60,568 nt of DNA from an uncultured Collinsella sp. Its GTDB lineage: Bacteria; Actinomycetota; Coriobacteriia; Coriobacteriales; Coriobacteriaceae. The stretch covers positions 1 to 60,568 of the forward strand of contig CAAEEB010000085.1 in assembly GCA_900754745.1 (NCBI GenBank), read 5' to 3'. Shown here piece after piece: positions 17,698 to 27,067 of this stretch (positions within the stretch are counted from its first letter, which is position 1; the number at the start of each line of letters is the position of its first letter). The position numbers and the translations under genes were made by a program. Below the pieces are notes generated by a model. That model had not been told where the DNA came from and searched no databases. It was given only the letters and a program-made list of their open reading frames with translations.

Positions 17698-19299
17698 ATG
17701 AACCAGATACTTCTCTTTATCGGCCTCGTCATTATTCTGTGCCTGACCATCAAACCCGTCGGCAAAAAGCTCCCCTTTCCCACCCTGCTCATCTTTATCG
17801 CGCTGGGCATGCTGCTGGGCGTCAACGGTCCGGCGCACATCGACTTTAGCGACTATGCGCTCACCGAAACCGTCTGCAGCACGGCGCTGCTGTTCATCAT
17901 GTTCTACGGCGGCTTTAACACCAACATTGACCGCGCCAAACCTGTCGCCGTGCCCGCGGTGCTCCTGAGCACACTCGGCGTTGTCGCCACCGCCGGCATC
18001 ACGGGCGCCTTTGCGCACTTCGTGCTGGGCTTCGACTGGATCGGCGGCCTGCTGCTGGGCTCGGTGGTGGCGTCGACCGATGCGGCAAGCGTCTTTAGCG
18101 TGCTGCGCGAGCACAACCTGTCTCTGAGGGACGGCACCGACTCGCTGCTCGAGGTCGAATCGGGCTCCAACGACCCCGTCGCCTACATGCTCACCGCGGT
18201 GCTCGCGACCCTCGCGGCGGGGGGCGACGGTAACATCCCCGTGCTGCTGGCCAAGCAAATCATCCTAGGCGTGGGCCTGGGCATTGTCTTCGGCTGGGCA
18301 TCGGGCCGCCTGATCGAGCGCGCGCATGCAACAGCCGAAGGCGCGCAGACCATCTTCTTGTTCGCCGTGGCCATCGTCGCCTACGCGCTGCCGAGCTACC
18401 TGGGCGGCAACGGCTTTTTGGCCGTGTACCTTGCCGGCATCGTGCTAGGCGCGAGCGACATCACCGGCAAGGTCGAGCTGGCGCACTTCTTTGACACCCT
18501 CACCGAGATGGCCGAGATGACCATCTTCTTTTTGCTCGGCCTGCTCGTGACGCCCGCCCGCCTGCCGCAAATGCTGCTGCCGGGCCTGGCACTCATGGCG
18601 TTCATGCTCTTCGTGAGCCGCCCCATCGCCGTGGGCATGCTGCTGGCGCCCTTTAAGACGAACCCCCGCCAGGTTGCGCTCGTAAGCTGGGCGGGCCTGC
18701 GCGGCGCAGCTTCGGTCGTGTTTAGTCTCTTTGCCGTGGTGGCCGGTGTTCCCGGCGGTCACGACCTGTTTGACCTGGTCTTCGTGATTGCCGTGTCGAG
18801 CATTGTGGTGCAGGGCTCGCTGCTGCCGGCAGTGGCGAAGAAACTCGACATGATCGACGCGGAAGGCGACGTGCGCCGCACCTTTAACGATTACCGTGAC
18901 GAGGACGGCATGTCGTTTGTCAAGCTCAAGGTGGGCGCAGGGCATCCGTTTGCCGGTCGCTCGCTCGCCGATATTGGCAGCGTAACGGACATGCTGGTGG
19001 TCCTGGTGCTGCGCGATGGCGCGCACCCGGTGCTGCCCAATGGCGATACCGTGATTGAAGAAGGCGACCTGTTGGTGATGGCTGCCCCGACATTTGAAGA
19101 GCGTGCCGAGGTTACGCTGCGCGAGGTCATCGTGACTCCCCACGGCCACTTAGCTGGACAGCGTCTGCGCGATGTGCCGCAAGGCAAGCACCCGTTTATC
19201 GTCGTGATGCTCAAGCGCGACGGCCAAACGATCATCCCCGACGGCAACACCCTCATATACGCCGGCGACGAAGCCGTCATCGCCACGCTGGCGTCGTAG
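17698..19299 (+). CDS. Cation:proton antiporter (NhaP2/CvrA type) with RCK_C domain
   Basis: A CPA1-type antiporter exchanging K+ or Na+ for protons. The 533-residue protein has ~12 membrane segments over residues 1-385, with the transport-site stretch VVASTDAASVFSVLREHNL and VESGSNDPVAYM. A C-terminal regulatory region (about 395-533) includes a TrkA_C/RCK_C-type segment (KLKVGAGHPFAGRSLADIG). That domain is usual in the potassium/proton NhaP2 branch, but ion choice is inferred. ATG 17698 has AGGAG upstream. A hairpin repeat follows 18 bp after the stop. Confidence 0.9.
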   Translation: MNQILLFIGLVIILCLTIKPVGKKLPFPTLLIFIALGMLLGVNGPAHIDFSDYALTETVCSTALLFIMFYGGFNTNIDRAKPVAVPAVLLSTLGVVATAGITGAFAHFVLGFDWIGGLLLGSVVASTDAASVFSVLREHNLSLRDGTDSLLEVESGSNDPVAYMLTAVLATLAAGGDGNIPVLLAKQIILGVGLGIVFGWASGRLIERAHATAEGAQTIFLFAVAIVAYALPSYLGGNGFLAVYLAGIVLGASDITGKVELAHFFDTLTEMAEMTIFFLLGLLVTPARLPQMLLPGLALMAFMLFVSRPIAVGMLLAPFKTNPRQVALVSWAGLRGAASVVFSLFAVVAGVPGGHDLFDLVFVIAVSSIVVQGSLLPAVAKKLDMIDAEGDVRRTFNDYRDEDGMSFVKLKVGAGHPFAGRSLADIGSVTDMLVVLVLRDGAHPVLPNGDTVIEEGDLLVMAAPTFEERAEVTLREVIVTPHGHLAGQRLRDVPQGKHPFIVVMLKRDGQTIIPDGNTLIYAGDEAVIATLAS

Positions 19300-19316
19300 C
19301 CATCCCCACCCATAAG

Positions 19317-19381
19317 CTGCGGTGAAATAGGGATTGAATAGGCCTCCTAGCAGCCTAAACAGTCCCTATTTCACCGCAAGT
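19317..19381. repeat. TTGCGGTGAAATAG palindrome, copy 1
   Basis: GCGGTGAAATAGGGA (19319-19333) pairs with TCCCTATTTCACCGC (19363-19377). It is the first of five copies in the window, each placed at a gene's end. Here it follows the antiporter stop and may terminate transcription. Confidence 0.8.
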
Positions 19382-19426
19382 TATTAAGGGGATGGGTTGA
19401 AAAACATTTGGATTGACACCGAAATG

Positions 19427-19498
19427 AAAAAAGCCGGGGAAAACGTCCCCGGCACTTGGAAGCCCTCTCTTTTGAGATGACCGACATCTTTATATCAC
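19427..19498 (-). repeat. Leader/terminator element, copy A (inverted)
   Basis: Read on the minus strand it follows the same plan as the two plus-strand copies: TATAAAGA, GG..CC hairpin, CTTCCAAG, GCCGGGG/CCCCGGC stem (19433-19453), then six T. It is the most diverged copy. Confidence 0.7.
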
Positions 19499-19580
19499 GA
19501 ACGCTAGTTAGATGCCATTCATTGGGGGCTTTATCAGGCGCGCCATCCCATCCACATGGCGCCATTTGAAAGCCGTCCGA

Positions 19581-19656
19581 TCTCATGCTATAAAGAAATC
19601 GGTACCCTCGAATAAAGGGACCTCCAAGAGCCGGGGGATGTCCCCCGGCATTTTTT
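19581..19656 (+). repeat. Leader/terminator element, copy B
   Basis: TCTCATGCTATAAAGAAATC, then a GGTACCCT/AGGGACC hairpin, CCTCCAAGAG, and an intrinsic terminator CCGGGGG/CCCCCGG (19631-19648) with TTTTTT. No gene follows directly; the next is reached only after copy C. Confidence 0.75.
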
Positions 19657-19765
19657 ATGCGAGTCAAGACTAAATACTTCTCGGGAAAACGCCGGCCCAT
19701 TGCGTCAGCAATTTACGAGCCGCTCTACCCAACCTCTGGACGGCTAAGGACTTTTCGCAGGTAGT

Positions 19766-19794
19766 TTGACGAACATATGTTTGCTTATTATAAT
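19766..19794 (+). promoter_or_regulatory. Promoter of the DUF3800 transcript
   Basis: TTGACG (19766-19771) and TATAAT (19789-19794) are separated by 17 bp. Transcription should begin near 19801, placing leader copy C and its terminator inside the 5' UTR. Confidence 0.8.
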
Positions 19795-19815
19795 ATTACT
19801 TGAAAGCACCCCTTA

Positions 19816-19892
19816 TCTCATGGTATAAAGAATACGGTTCCCTCCAAAAGAGGGGCCTCCAAGAGCCGGGGTCTTACCCCCGGCATTTTTTT
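19816..19892 (+). promoter_or_regulatory. Leader/terminator element, copy C: attenuator of the DUF3800 gene
   Basis: The leader contains a GGTTCCCTC/GAGGGGCC hairpin and then an intrinsic terminator (stem 19865-19884, seven T at 19886-19892). This ends only 8 nt before the ribosome binding site. GGGCCTCCA (19853-19861) is exactly complementary to TGGAGGCCC (19900-19908), the Shine-Dalgarno region of the DUF3800 gene. The element could therefore both stop transcription and hide the ribosome binding site. Control by attenuation is inferred. Confidence 0.7.
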
Positions 19893-19911
19893 GCAAAAAT
19901 GGAGGCCCATC

Positions 19912-20589
19912 ATGAGCGAACTCTCCGTCTTTGTTGACGAATCTGGCGACCTCGGAGGCGTCTCCAACTACTACCTCGTCACCCTCGTTTTTCACGATCA
20001 AAACGATGCAATCGTTGAACGCATTGACCGCTACGAGCGCGCCCTGTCGCAGTCCTCGCTTCCCAATACGCCTTTTCATGCAGGACCCCTACTGAATGGA
20101 AACGGCGACTACAAAGATCTTCCCAAGGAGCAGCGAAGGCACATGTTGAGCGCATTTCGCGCGTTCATTCAGCATCTCCCCATACGCTATCTCTGTCTGC
20201 AATACCGAATGAGCGAATTCGCCGGCAATCAAAACGGTCTCGCGGAGAGAATGAGGCGAGACCTCACAGTTGAACTTTTCGACCATCTGGAATTCTTCCA
20301 GCGATACGACACCGTTAAGATTTACTACGACAACGGCCAACCGATTGTAACGGAGGTCATTCATTCTGCGCTTGAGTACGCTCTAGCAAGGGATGTCATC
20401 GTATATCGAGAAGCCACACCACGAGCCTACCGGCTATTCCAAGTTGCCGACTACATCTGCACGATCGAGTTAACGGCTATCAAGTTTGACCGCAAGGAAG
20501 AAACCAAGACTGATCGACTGTTTTTTGGAACCCGAAGGACGTTCAAAAAGGGATTTCTCTTATATCTCAGGAAGAAAAGGATGAACTGA
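19912..20589 (+). CDS. DUF3800 domain protein
   Basis: The 225-residue protein starts MSELSVFVDESGDLGG; the VDESGD near the N-terminus and a late QVADYIC are the hallmarks of DUF3800, a family with an RNase H-like character. Acidic residues D9, E10 and D13 and the late Asp in VADY fit a metal-dependent nuclease site, but activity is not established. Such genes recur in defence and mobile islands. ATG 19912 is set by GGAGG at 19901-19905. Composition is less GC-rich than the neighbouring housekeeping genes. The leader carries an attenuator-like element. Confidence 0.85.
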   Translation: MSELSVFVDESGDLGGVSNYYLVTLVFHDQNDAIVERIDRYERALSQSSLPNTPFHAGPLLNGNGDYKDLPKEQRRHMLSAFRAFIQHLPIRYLCLQYRMSEFAGNQNGLAERMRRDLTVELFDHLEFFQRYDTVKIYYDNGQPIVTEVIHSALEYALARDVIVYREATPRAYRLFQVADYICTIELTAIKFDRKEETKTDRLFFGTRRTFKKGFLLYLRKKRMN

Positions 20590-20596
20590 CCCGGGG

Positions 20597-20808
20597 TCAC
20601 CAGTCGCAAGCCGCTCCGTAGTCGTCGTCGACGGCAAGGTCGCGGAGGTCGAGGCTTTGCGTTCGGCACGAGTTAGGAGCTCTTGGGGCGACTCGTCCTC
20701 GATATCCATCACGTCGAGCATAGCGGCCGGAAAGCCCACGCCTGCCGCACTCCCCGCGCGGTCGAGCTGGCTCTCGCGCAGCTGATCTACATCAACGTCG
20801 ATTTTCAT
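20597..20808 (-). pseudogene. Small acidic protein gene, frameshifted near its 3' end
   Basis: GGAGG stands before ATG 20808. The first 51 codons give MKIDVDVDQLRESQLDRAGS and MLDVMDIEDESPQELLTRAE, clearly protein-like. The frame then turns into low-complexity Ser/Thr. A one-base insertion at AAAGCCTC (20651-20658) would yield LDLRDLAVDDDYGAACDW and a TGA at 20597. That makes a 70-residue protein that no longer overlaps the DUF3800 gene. As read, the frame runs on to 20560. Function is unknown. It is convergent with DUF3800 and divergent from the MazG-like gene. Confidence 0.7.
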
Positions 20809-20923
20809 GGTGAAACCTCCTACCGGCCAATCGCGACCGAACAAACCGCACACCCCAAATGATGTGCAATAAACCCCAAATATGGCCATAATAAAACAAT
20901 GAACATCAGGGAGGCTGCGGACG

Positions 20924-21280
20924 ATGGATAAGCTCGATGCCATGACGGCACAAGTCAGGGACTTTTGCGATGCACGCGACTGGCGCAAATATCACACGCC
21001 AAAGGAGCTTGCCATCGGCATGGCAACTGAGTCCTCCGAGCTCCTTCAGCTCCTTCGTTTTATGAGCGACGAGCACATTGCGGAAATGTTCGAAGACACC
21101 GAGCAACGCCAAGCCATCGAAGACGAAGTCGCTGACACGCTCATCTTTCTCCTACGTTTTGCCGATTTAAACGGAATCGATCTCCCAACTGCGCTCTCGT
21201 CCAAACTGATGCGCAATGGCAAGCGCTACCCCATCAACGCATCATCTGTCGAATACAGAAAGGCGGGCCACCGTGAGTAA
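20924..21280 (+). CDS. MazG-like nucleotide pyrophosphohydrolase
   Basis: A 118-residue all-alpha NTP pyrophosphatase of the MazG/dCTPase type. The metal-binding motifs are E36-S-S-E39 (TESSELLQLL) and E68-V-A-D71 (EDEVADTLIFLLRFAD). It should hydrolyse a nucleoside triphosphate to the monophosphate, so it could drain or clean a nucleotide pool. It has GGGAGG upstream of ATG 20924. Its last codons overlap the start of the next gene (GTGAGTAA), so the two are translationally coupled and probably work together. Confidence 0.88.
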   Translation: MDKLDAMTAQVRDFCDARDWRKYHTPKELAIGMATESSELLQLLRFMSDEHIAEMFEDTEQRQAIEDEVADTLIFLLRFADLNGIDLPTALSSKLMRNGKRYPINASSVEYRKAGHRE

Positions 21281-23015
21281 TGAGTTCGCCCTTCGGCAAT
21301 ACACGCTTCCCCTACCCCAGCCCTTTGAGACAAGCGAATCGCTTCGGGACTTTGGCACACCAAGGCCCGGATCCCACCATGACGAGAGTTGGCCCGTTCT
21401 CTACATTCTGACCAACAGTAAAAAGAAGACGGCATACATTGGCCAAACAACCAACTATCAACGCCGCATGAAGCAACACGCCGCAAACGTTGACAAGGAT
21501 TTCGATCGAACACTTCTGATCGACAACCCAACCTTCAATCAATCAGCGACATTTGAATTTGAAAACAGACTCATCGAACTGTTCTGCGCTGATGAGAAAT
21601 TCCAGGTAACCAATGCCAACAACGGCTATGCCCAGTTCGATTATTTTGAGCGGCCTCAGTATCGACAGAAGTTCCGAGACCTCTGGACGAAGCTTCGTGA
21701 GGAGAACTACGCGATTCATCCGATTGAAGAGCTCGAGAACTCCGATCTGTTCAAGTTCTCGCCTTTCAAGACTCTTACGCCCGACCAATACGAAACGATC
21801 GAGACGATTTATAAACGTCTCGAACAGGAGCATGAAGACGTAAAACATGGCGGCTCAAAAAGAGAACGTATAACCGTCGCGAACGGCGCGCCGGGAACAG
21901 GCAAAACAATCCTCGCCATCAGTCTCATGTTCAAAATCAAAAATGAGCCCAACCTTTCCGGCCTGCGAGTCGGTTTTGTCACCCCCATGGATTCCCTGAA
22001 GAAGACCCTCAGGAAACTCACGCACTTCCTTCCAGGGTTAAAGCCCGGCGATATCTTGAGCCCCAGTGACGTAACCAAAAACGATCGTTATGACATCCTA
22101 CTTGTCGACGAAGCACATCGACTGGGTAATTATCTAAGCACGGGTTCCGGCATTAAAGCCTTCTATAACACTTGCGATCGCCTCGGCCTTCCACATACGA
22201 GCAACCAAGTTGACTGGATATTCAAATGCTGCGACAAGGCATATCTTTTCTATGACCCCAAGCAGCAAGTCAGGGCATCCGGCCTCAATCGAGACGGTCT
22301 TGAGCGGCGACTCAATCAGCTCGAGGAAGCGGGCATTGAAACTGAAGAGTTCAGCCTAAGTACGCAAATGCGCGTGCGCGGTGGTGACGAATATCTCGAT
22401 TTTGTCTACGACCTACTCGACAACAAGGCGTATATGCATGCCGGCATGAAGTTTGATGAACTCTTTGCCTCGGAGCCCTACGACTCGCGAGACAAGGACC
22501 CCGGAAGCGATGTGCCACGCTATCAATTTGGCATTGTCAACCGATTCGAAGACTTCTGCTCCCTACAACAAGCTAAGGAAGAAGAAGCCAGCCTATCTCG
22601 CATGACTGCCGGCTTCGCTTGGAAGTGGGAAACCAAGACCAATAAAGATGCGTTCGATATCGTCATTGAGGGCATTCGCAAACGTTGGAATTCAACTCAA
22701 AAGGATTGGGTCAACTCGGCCAACGCCGTCAATGAGGTTGGTTGCATTCACACGGTGCAGGGCTACGACCTCAATTACGGGTTCGTAATTCTGGGTCCCG
22801 ACATTTACTACGACTACGACAAGGGGGCCGTCTGCATTAACAAGGCAAACTTCAAAGATGCCGTCGCCAAGAAAAAGGCGAGCGACGAAGACCTGCGAAA
22901 GATTATCGTCAACGCCTACTACGTCCTGATGACGCGCGGTATGCTAGGAACGTTTCTCTACGTGTGCGACCCTGCGCTCAAGGAGTATTTGTCACGGTAT
23001 ATCCCGGTGATATAG
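21273..23015 (+). CDS. GIY-YIG nuclease / DUF2075 helicase fusion
   Basis: A 580-residue two-part protein. Residues 41-120 look like a GIY-YIG endonuclease: VLYILTN, then AYIGQT, YQRRMKQH and a catalytic-type Glu in FEFENRLIE. Residues ~165-580 are a DUF2075 P-loop helicase-like domain with Walker A GAPGTGKT (205-212), Walker B ILLVDEAHR (275-283) and a late HTVQGYDL motif. The start is GTG 21273, overlapping the MazG-like stop by 8 bp, with AAAGGCGGG upstream. DUF2075 proteins resemble the Schlafen-type helicases and recur in defence loci. An anti-phage role for the pair is inference. Confidence 0.85.
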   Translation: MSNEFALRQYTLPLPQPFETSESLRDFGTPRPGSHHDESWPVLYILTNSKKKTAYIGQTTNYQRRMKQHAANVDKDFDRTLLIDNPTFNQSATFEFENRLIELFCADEKFQVTNANNGYAQFDYFERPQYRQKFRDLWTKLREENYAIHPIEELENSDLFKFSPFKTLTPDQYETIETIYKRLEQEHEDVKHGGSKRERITVANGAPGTGKTILAISLMFKIKNEPNLSGLRVGFVTPMDSLKKTLRKLTHFLPGLKPGDILSPSDVTKNDRYDILLVDEAHRLGNYLSTGSGIKAFYNTCDRLGLPHTSNQVDWIFKCCDKAYLFYDPKQQVRASGLNRDGLERRLNQLEEAGIETEEFSLSTQMRVRGGDEYLDFVYDLLDNKAYMHAGMKFDELFASEPYDSRDKDPGSDVPRYQFGIVNRFEDFCSLQQAKEEEASLSRMTAGFAWKWETKTNKDAFDIVIEGIRKRWNSTQKDWVNSANAVNEVGCIHTVQGYDLNYGFVILGPDIYYDYDKGAVCINKANFKDAVAKKKASDEDLRKIIVNAYYVLMTRGMLGTFLYVCDPALKEYLSRYIPVI

Positions 23016-23156
23016 ACCAGACGACCGCCCTCCCCCATGTAACCATCCTGTAAATCATAGCGGCGCAGTCGAGTTTTACCGTGATGCGGTCGCGCCTGGC
23101 GCTCCACTGTGCTAAAGTATCCCGAACGTTCAAACGACTACGAGGGGAACTAGAAG

Positions 23157-24281
<1,125 letters not shown>

Positions 24282-24350
24282 CCCGCAGCCCGCGGGCCGA
24301 GCAGCCACTTCAAACCACTTGTTATAAACAAATCCACTAAGGAGTTTTTC

Positions 24351-25514
24351 ATGCGCAAGATCAAAACCATCGACGACATCACTAAAGATGGCAAAGTCGA
24401 GTTTGGCGAGGGCTATGAGTTTGTGGGCACCGCCGAGGAGGCCGACGCCATCCTGATGCGCTCGACCGACCTGCACGGCTACGAGCTGCCCGAGGGCATC
24501 CGCGCCATCGCCCGCTGCGGCGCCGGCGTCAACAACATCCCCGTCGAGGAGTACGCCAAGAAGGGCGTCGTCGTCTTTAACTCCCCCGGCGCCAACAGCA
24601 ACGCCGTCAAGGAGCTCGTCCTGGGCATGCTGGTGCTTTCGAGCCGCGGCGTGGTGCAGTCGATGAGCTGGGTGCGCGACAACGCCGACGACCCCGAGAT
24701 CCAGATCGATGCCGAGAAAGCCAAGAAGGCCTTTGTGGGCCGCGAGCTCAAGGGCAAGCGCATCGGCGTCATCGGCCTGGGCAACGTGGGCTCCAAGGTC
24801 GCCAACGCCTGCGTCGACCTGGGCATGGACGTCTACGGCTACGATCCGTTCATTTCCGTCGAGCACGCATGGGTGCTGAGCCGCGAGGTGCAGCGCGTGG
24901 GCACGCTCGAGGATCTGTGCCGCGGCTGCGACTACCTCACCGTGCACGTGCCCAGCAAGGCAGACACCATCGGCATGATCAGCACCGAGCAGATTAACTT
25001 ACTGGCACCCGACGCCGTGCTCATCAACTACGCGCGCGAAACCATCATTGACGAGGACGCCGTCGACGCTGCCCTGCGCGAGGGCAAGCTCAGCTGGTTT
25101 AGCTGCGACTTTGCCACGCCCAAGACCGTCAAGATGCCCAATACGTTTATCACCACGCACTCGGGTGCCGGCACTGGCGAGGCCGAGGCCAACTGCGCCG
25201 ATATGGCCATCAGCGAGCTCAAGGATTACCTGGAGAACGGCAACATCGCGCACAGCGTCAACTACCCCGCCTGCAGCATGGGCAAGGCGCGCGCCGCGAG
25301 CCGCATCGCCTGCCTGCACGCCAACGTGCCCAACATGATCGGCCAGATCACGGCCATCCTGGCCAAGGACAACGCCAACGTGCAGCGTATGACCAACGAA
25401 TCCGCTGGCGAGAACGCCTACACCATGTTCGACACCGACGAGCACCTGAACAGCAGCACCATCGAGGCGCTCAAGCAGATTCCGTCGATGTATCGCGTGC
25501 GCGTGATCAAGTAG
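24351..25514 (+). CDS. serA: D-3-phosphoglycerate dehydrogenase
   Basis: Oxidises 3-phosphoglycerate to 3-phosphohydroxypyruvate with NAD, the first step of serine synthesis. The 387-residue protein has the nucleotide-binding GVIGLGNVGSKVANA near residue 140, catalytic Arg in NYARE and His in TTHSGAG. A C-terminal ACT domain (about 318-387, with VPNMIGQITAILAKDNANV) is likely the serine-sensing regulatory part. ATG 24351 has AAGGAG upstream. It follows serC, so substrate and product genes are co-transcribed. Confidence 0.96.
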   Translation: MRKIKTIDDITKDGKVEFGEGYEFVGTAEEADAILMRSTDLHGYELPEGIRAIARCGAGVNNIPVEEYAKKGVVVFNSPGANSNAVKELVLGMLVLSSRGVVQSMSWVRDNADDPEIQIDAEKAKKAFVGRELKGKRIGVIGLGNVGSKVANACVDLGMDVYGYDPFISVEHAWVLSREVQRVGTLEDLCRGCDYLTVHVPSKADTIGMISTEQINLLAPDAVLINYARETIIDEDAVDAALREGKLSWFSCDFATPKTVKMPNTFITTHSGAGTGEAEANCADMAISELKDYLENGNIAHSVNYPACSMGKARAASRIACLHANVPNMIGQITAILAKDNANVQRMTNESAGENAYTMFDTDEHLNSSTIEALKQIPSMYRVRVIK

Positions 25515-25863
25515 CGCCGGCGCCAAGCCTGCCAGGCAAGCTACGAAGCCCATTCGGCCCCCGTTTTCACGAAACGGGGGCCGATTTCGTTGCTCCGGCC
25601 GGTTTTGAAAATGATACCCAGAACAAGTTTTTTCGGGTAATAGACAGTAAGACCCAAATCACCAAGCGCACCCGCTTTGATAAACAACTTTATCAGGGAC
25701 TTTAGTAGGTAAAAATCGATCTCTATATACCACATTCATGTTGACTGTCGATTTTCCGAAACAACTTGTTCTTGATAGCATTTTTAAAGCCCTTCCAAGG
25801 CGAAACTGAAGCCTTTTTCGCGCCCAAAACTCTAGCTCGCGCGACCGTTATCCACCTGCACGA
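25515..25863. other. Intergenic region after serA
   Basis: It holds the serA terminator (25557-25588) and then ~270 bp of AT-richer sequence with no gene or clear repeat. Confidence 0.6.
25557..25590 (+). terminator. serC-serA terminator
   Basis: GGCCCCCGTTT and AAACGGGGGCC form an 11-bp stem with a TCAC loop, followed by GATTTCGTT. The T-run is weak. Confidence 0.75.
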
Positions 25864-26913
25864 CTACATTCCCGCCCAATCGATAAAAATCTCCTCACGA
25901 AGCCGTCGTTCGAGCTCCTGCTGCCGCGGTGTCTTGTCTTTCAACGGCACATCGAGATAGGACATGATGAGCTCCATAACCACACGGAAGGCATCGGAGT
26001 CGGCCAGCTGGCCATAGGTCATCAAAGCGACGGGATATCCCATCGCTTGCAAGGCCGTCGTTCGGTCGGAGTCAGAGATCTTGGATTCTATGGATCCGTG
26101 TATGGCTTTACCCTGGCATTCAACAAGGCACTCTCGGCTGCCGTCCTTATTTGCCAGCAGGATATCGGCATAGCGCCTATCAAGCCCCGAAATCAGGCGG
26201 GCGCTGCGCGTCATACGAATCTCAACGTTATTGGTAAGGCGCAGTCCTTCGCCGCCGCGCAACCTCGTAAGGCCAAACAGCATCGAAGCCTGGACCTCGA
26301 GCGGCGACGCCGCCATCCCCGTAATGCATTTCGCGGCTCGTATGAACGATTTAGCGCCGCGGAGCCCCCGGATCTTATCGACGAACTCTGCAAGCTCAGA
26401 GAGCTCGATCAAGGGCGGCCGTTTCCACAAGTCCGTTGGATTCCCCGAGACATCCTTTACGTTTTCCCAGCCCGACCGCGCGTCGCCCCACCGGCCCCCA
26501 TATGCCTGCTCAAGCGCCAACTATACTTGTGGCGCAATCTTGCACACGGCAAAGGTGCCGCACATCTCATACATGCACATGATCAGGCGCTCGTTTGAAA
26601 CCGAGGAGGCCAGGGTCAGCAGGGTAAAGAGCGGGGACGCGACATCGAGGCCAAACTCCGTCTGCCGCACGGAGCCAAACGGCCTCTCCCCGTTCCAAAC
26701 ATGCCTGACAATGCGATCACCTTTACGTCCGCAGCTGCCCTGCGCCAAAACGTGTAGCGGGGCGCCCAGGAAATGCTTGACGAGCGGATGCTCGCAAAGG
26801 CGCTCCCTGCGCGGATCGTCCGCAGAATCGGGCAGGTCCGGCATTATCGCCAAGACCTGTGGAGGTATCCGGTGATACCGAAAAGCAGATATGTCGCACA
26901 GCATGTCGTCCAT
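25864..26913 (-). pseudogene. DUF559/AbiEi-like endonuclease-domain gene split by an amber codon
   Basis: One continuous frame is cut by TAG at 26521-26523. The N-terminal part ends ...CKIAPQV; the C-terminal part resumes LALEQAYGG and runs 217 residues. The C-terminal half has ADILL, then LVECQGK and YPVALMTYGQL, spaced like a restriction-endonuclease-fold (D...ExxGK). The gene is a paralogue of 35331-36569: both share a YEMCG/YFEICG segment, a [L/Y]RG.K linker and SPLE. Without readthrough the product is broken. An in-frame TTG extends the N-terminus to 26961. Confidence 0.75.
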
Positions 26914-27067
26914 GAAGGGTACGTACCCACTGCGCCGTTTGTGAACCCGCTTGGACGGCAAACGCGCTGGCTCGGCCTGCGAACGGTAAATACTGCTACG
27001 CGCACGTCACGAATCTCTCAGGAGGCTTACAATCGGTTTGGAAAGCAGACTGATTGTGAGGTTGCAT

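Larger units (their letters stand above)
19300..19911. other. Repeat-rich leader region before the DUF3800 gene
   Basis: No protein gene. In order it holds a GCGGTGAAATAGGGA palindrome (19317-19381), three copies of a leader/terminator element (19427-19498 inverted, 19581-19656, 19816-19892), and a consensus promoter (19766-19794). Confidence 0.75.

Noticed and set aside
19427..20589. A type III (ToxIN-like) toxin-antitoxin system
   Set aside because: RNA repeats plus a terminator before a gene fit the layout, but the repeats are not tandem, one is inverted, and the protein is DUF3800, not ToxN-like.
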